Of a stretch of 7,800 nt of DNA, positions 6,237 through 7,800 are shown one piece after another (position 1 is the stretch's first letter; each line of letters starts with the position of its first letter). Made by a program: the position numbers and the translations under genes. The notes beneath the pieces are model-generated. The model saw nothing but the letters and a program-made list of their open reading frames with translations. It ran no database searches and was not told where the DNA came from. Location: positions 1 to 7,800 of the forward strand of contig CAIZOZ010000568.1 in the NCBI GenBank assembly GCA_903934745.1, read 5' to 3'. This DNA is from an uncultured cyanobacterium (GTDB lineage Bacteria > Cyanobacteriota > Cyanobacteriia > PCC-6307 > Cyanobiaceae).

Positions 6237-7399
6237 GCGCCCAGCCGCCCTCGCCGGCTGGGCTCGTCGGAGCCGGTGAGCAGGGCCATCCGGGCCACCC
6301 GCAGGCTGCGATGCACAAACTCCAGCGGTTGACGGCGGTAGAGCCGGTTGTGGCGCCAGAGCGGGGCCAGGCTCAGCCAGCTCACCTCGGCGGTGGTGAG
6401 CTGGCGCACCCCATACAGAGCTGAGGTGAGCCCCGCCACGACGATCGCTGCCCCCGGTCGCCGCTCCTTCAACAGCCGCACCATCACCTCCAGGCTCACG
6501 GCGGAGCGCACCGGACCGGCCAGCCAGGGGAGCTCGATGCGGCCGAAGCTGCCGTCCACCGGCGCCTTGGGATGGTCGATCAGCAGCAGCCGGTCCCGGG
6601 TGGGATCGAAGCCGTGCTGGCGTTGCAGTTGGCGCTGCCAGCTCACCAGCACCGAGAACGGGATGCGGCGATCGCTGAACTGGTGGGCCAGGTTGGGGAC
6701 GGAGCAGATCCACAGGGGACGCTGGGCATCGGTGGCGGTCAGGCAGAACTCCAGGGCCTGCTGCGCCGCTGCGCGCTGGCTCTGCACCAGCAGATCAAAC
6801 AGCTGGGCGCGGCCCTCCAGGGGGGGTTGGATCACCGGCTGGGGCGGGCGGTGCCAGACGGGCTGTCGACCGCTGAGCACGTAGTGCACCTGGCGTCCGG
6901 GTTCGGGAATCGGCCGGTTCAGCAGGCTGGGCAGGAGCGCCCGCAATTCGCGGGCGCAGCGGTAATAAAGGCCCAGGCCATCGCCACACACCACCAGCTG
7001 CCGGATTGATGGCAGCTGCAGGGGCTGGCGCTGCAGCTGCTGCCACTGGTTGTTGAGGCACAGCAGATCCCAGGGCTCCGCTGCACCCTCGGGCCCCTCG
7101 GGCAGCAGGCGGATGGCACCGAAGTGTTCGGGCAGCTGGCGGCGCAGCAGCAGCAGCCAGCGCTCAATCGCCGCTTCCAGGGCCGCCAGGGCGCTGGGAT
7201 CGTTGCGGATCACACCGGTGAGCCAGACGCCGATGCTGGGTGGCGGCCCAGGGGCCTGGCGGCGATGGAGCAGTTCAGGCAAGGCTGCCACCACAGCCAG
7301 TTGGTGCACCAGGTGGATCAGGCCACCGGTAGCCACCAGAATCCGCCCTGCCCCTGGGGCTTGCCCGCTCGCTGGCGAGGGGGCCGACGCGATGGTCAT
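6230..7399 (-). CDS. sialyltransferase/polysialyltransferase-like glycosyltransferase
   Basis: This is a soluble-looking 389-residue protein without signal peptide. Three spaced motifs recall the bacterial sialyltransferase families (GT38, GT52, GT80): CGDGLGLYY at 138-146 (their D/E-D/E-G motif, here with Gly at the first position), LLLIDHPKAP at 271-280 (HP motif), and AGLTSALYG at 322-330 (S-S/T-like motif). In known members the Asp of the first motif is catalytic and the HP and Ser residues bind CMP. The N-terminus, ILVATGGLIHLVHQLAVVAAL (20-40), looks like the first strand and helix of a GT-B domain. With kdsA and kdsC opposite, a CMP-activated ulosonic acid such as CMP-Kdo or CMP-sialic acid is a plausible donor; no sialic acid genes are visible. 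The ATG at 7399 overlaps the upstream helicase stop (ATGA), so the genes are probably cotranscribed. The stop, TAA at 6232-6230, lies inside copy B. Fold assignment moderate; substrate unknown. Confidence 0.62.
   Translation of the reverse strand: MTIASAPSPASGQAPGAGRILVATGGLIHLVHQLAVVAALPELLHRRQAPGPPPSIGVWLTGVIRNDPSALAALEAAIERWLLLLRRQLPEHFGAIRLLPEGPEGAAEPWDLLCLNNQWQQLQRQPLQLPSIRQLVVCGDGLGLYYRCARELRALLPSLLNRPIPEPGRQVHYVLSGRQPVWHRPPQPVIQPPLEGRAQLFDLLVQSQRAAAQQALEFCLTATDAQRPLWICSVPNLAHQFSDRRIPFSVLVSWQRQLQRQHGFDPTRDRLLLIDHPKAPVDGSFGRIELPWLAGPVRSAVSLEVMVRLLKERRPGAAIVVAGLTSALYGVRQLTTAEVSWLSLAPLWRHNRLYRRQPLEFVHRSLRVARMALLTGSDEPSRRGRLGAQ
6239..6263. terminator. perfect 9-bp inverted repeat just after the copy B stop; possible terminator
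   Basis: GCCCAGCCG at 6239-6247 pairs perfectly with CGGCTGGGC at 6255-6263 across a 7-nt loop, starting 2 nt past the plus-strand TGA. The stem is very GC-rich and well placed to end the plus-strand operon. No T-run follows, so it may stop or pause polymerase with help, or protect the mRNA 3' end. It lies within the last codons of the minus-strand gene, which constrains both functions. Confidence 0.42.
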
Positions 7400-7800
7400 C
7401 GCTGCAGCGGTTCGATCGGTGCCAGCCGCGGATCGAGGATCTTGGGCCCCATGCCTTCGAACTTCACCGCAATCGAGATCTTCTCGCCGCTGCCGAACAG
7501 GTGGGTGATCTCACCCTCGCCGAAGCTGGCGTGACGCAGCCGATCCCCCACCGCCCAGTTGACGGCACCGCTGCGGCGGCGTACGGCGTTGCTGGCAGCT
7601 CCGGCCTCGCCACCGCTTTCCACCCGCCGGCTCTCGGGGCGATCGACGCGGGTGAGGCGATCAAGGCGCTGTTCGCGGCGGATGGCGGCACCGCCGCTGT
7701 GGGGGATGTCGCCCTGAAGCAGCTCGCTGGGCAGCTCGGAGAGAAACACCGACGGCACGGCCGGTTCGCGCATGCCGCCCCAGAGGCGCCGCTCGCAGGC
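7396..7800 (-). CDS. pcrA: UvrD/PcrA-type superfamily 1A DNA helicase, C-terminal part
   Basis: The frame is open to the right edge, so only the last 134 residues are visible; an ATG at 7773 is internal. The segment starts with CERRLWGGMREPAVPSVFLSELP, which matches the region after helicase motif VI in UvrD/PcrA (the '.R..G......PS.FL.ELP' block). A low-complexity, Arg-rich linker follows. The C-terminus, VGDRLRHASFGEGEIT then FGSGEKISIAVKFEGMGPKILDPRLAPIEPL, matches the Tudor-like C-terminal domain of PcrA/UvrD, which binds RNA polymerase in bacteria where it was studied. The enzyme unwinds DNA 3' to 5' in nucleotide excision and mismatch repair, replication restart and transcription-linked repair. 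Motifs I to VI lie outside the window. Its TGA overlaps the ATG of the glycosyltransferase-like gene (ATGA at 7399-7396), an odd partner for a housekeeping helicase. Confidence 0.92.
   Translation of the reverse strand, partial: ACERRLWGGMREPAVPSVFLSELPSELLQGDIPHSGGAAIRREQRLDRLTRVDRPESRRVESGGEAGAASNAVRRRSGAVNWAVGDRLRHASFGEGEITHLFGSGEKISIAVKFEGMGPKILDPRLAPIEPLQR

Overview
The window looks like a dense, GC-rich cyanobacterial chromosome segment, most likely from the Synechococcus/Cyanobium picocyanobacterial group. This is inferred from the high GC, the scarcity of Shine-Dalgarno sites, the gene content and the protein style; no taxonomic marker gene is present. Almost everything concerns cell-surface polysaccharide. 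The exception is the tail of a UvrD/PcrA helicase at the right edge. No stretch over 300 bases lacks a gene; the longest gaps are about 70 bases (1037-1105 and 4921-4988). I saw no tRNA, rRNA, CRISPR array, insertion sequence or attachment site.

Plus strand, 2-6236. The 3' part of an ABC exporter gene (end of the membrane domain plus a complete ATPase domain) is followed by kdsA and kdsC, two enzymes of the Kdo (3-deoxy-D-manno-octulosonate) pathway. Next comes a putative GT-B-like protein of an uncharacterised polysaccharide-locus type, then two tandem paralogous multi-pass membrane proteins. These resemble EpsG/Wzy-type polysaccharide polymerases: a polar 'SWGxSDTT' loop, an 'N..SRQAL' motif, and a Trp/Arg-rich C-terminus shared by both copies. 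Spacing is tight: 28 and 41 nt gaps, a 1-nt TGATG overlap, and a 68-nt gap carrying an overlapping 21-codon mini-ORF. This suggests an operon, perhaps with an extra promoter before kdsA.

Minus strand, 6230-7800. The last 134 codons of a UvrD/PcrA helicase overlap by 4 nt (ATGA) with a 389-residue protein. That protein shows the GDG, HP and TS(A)L landmarks of bacterial sialyltransferase/polysialyltransferase-like glycosyltransferases. It converges on the second polymerase-like gene with a 7-nt overlap, and a perfect 9-bp inverted repeat lies just past the plus-strand stop.

Working model (inference): KdsA and KdsC make Kdo; the missing KdsD/KpsF and KdsB would lie outside. A sialyltransferase-like enzyme, which would be expected to use a CMP-ulosonic acid, and the putative GT-B enzyme assemble repeat units. 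The EpsG/Wzy-like pair polymerises them, and the ABC protein flips or exports lipid-linked glycan. The most noteworthy items are the duplicated polymerase-like proteins with their conserved C-terminal signature, and the sialyltransferase-like gene beside Kdo genes and translationally coupled to a DNA helicase.
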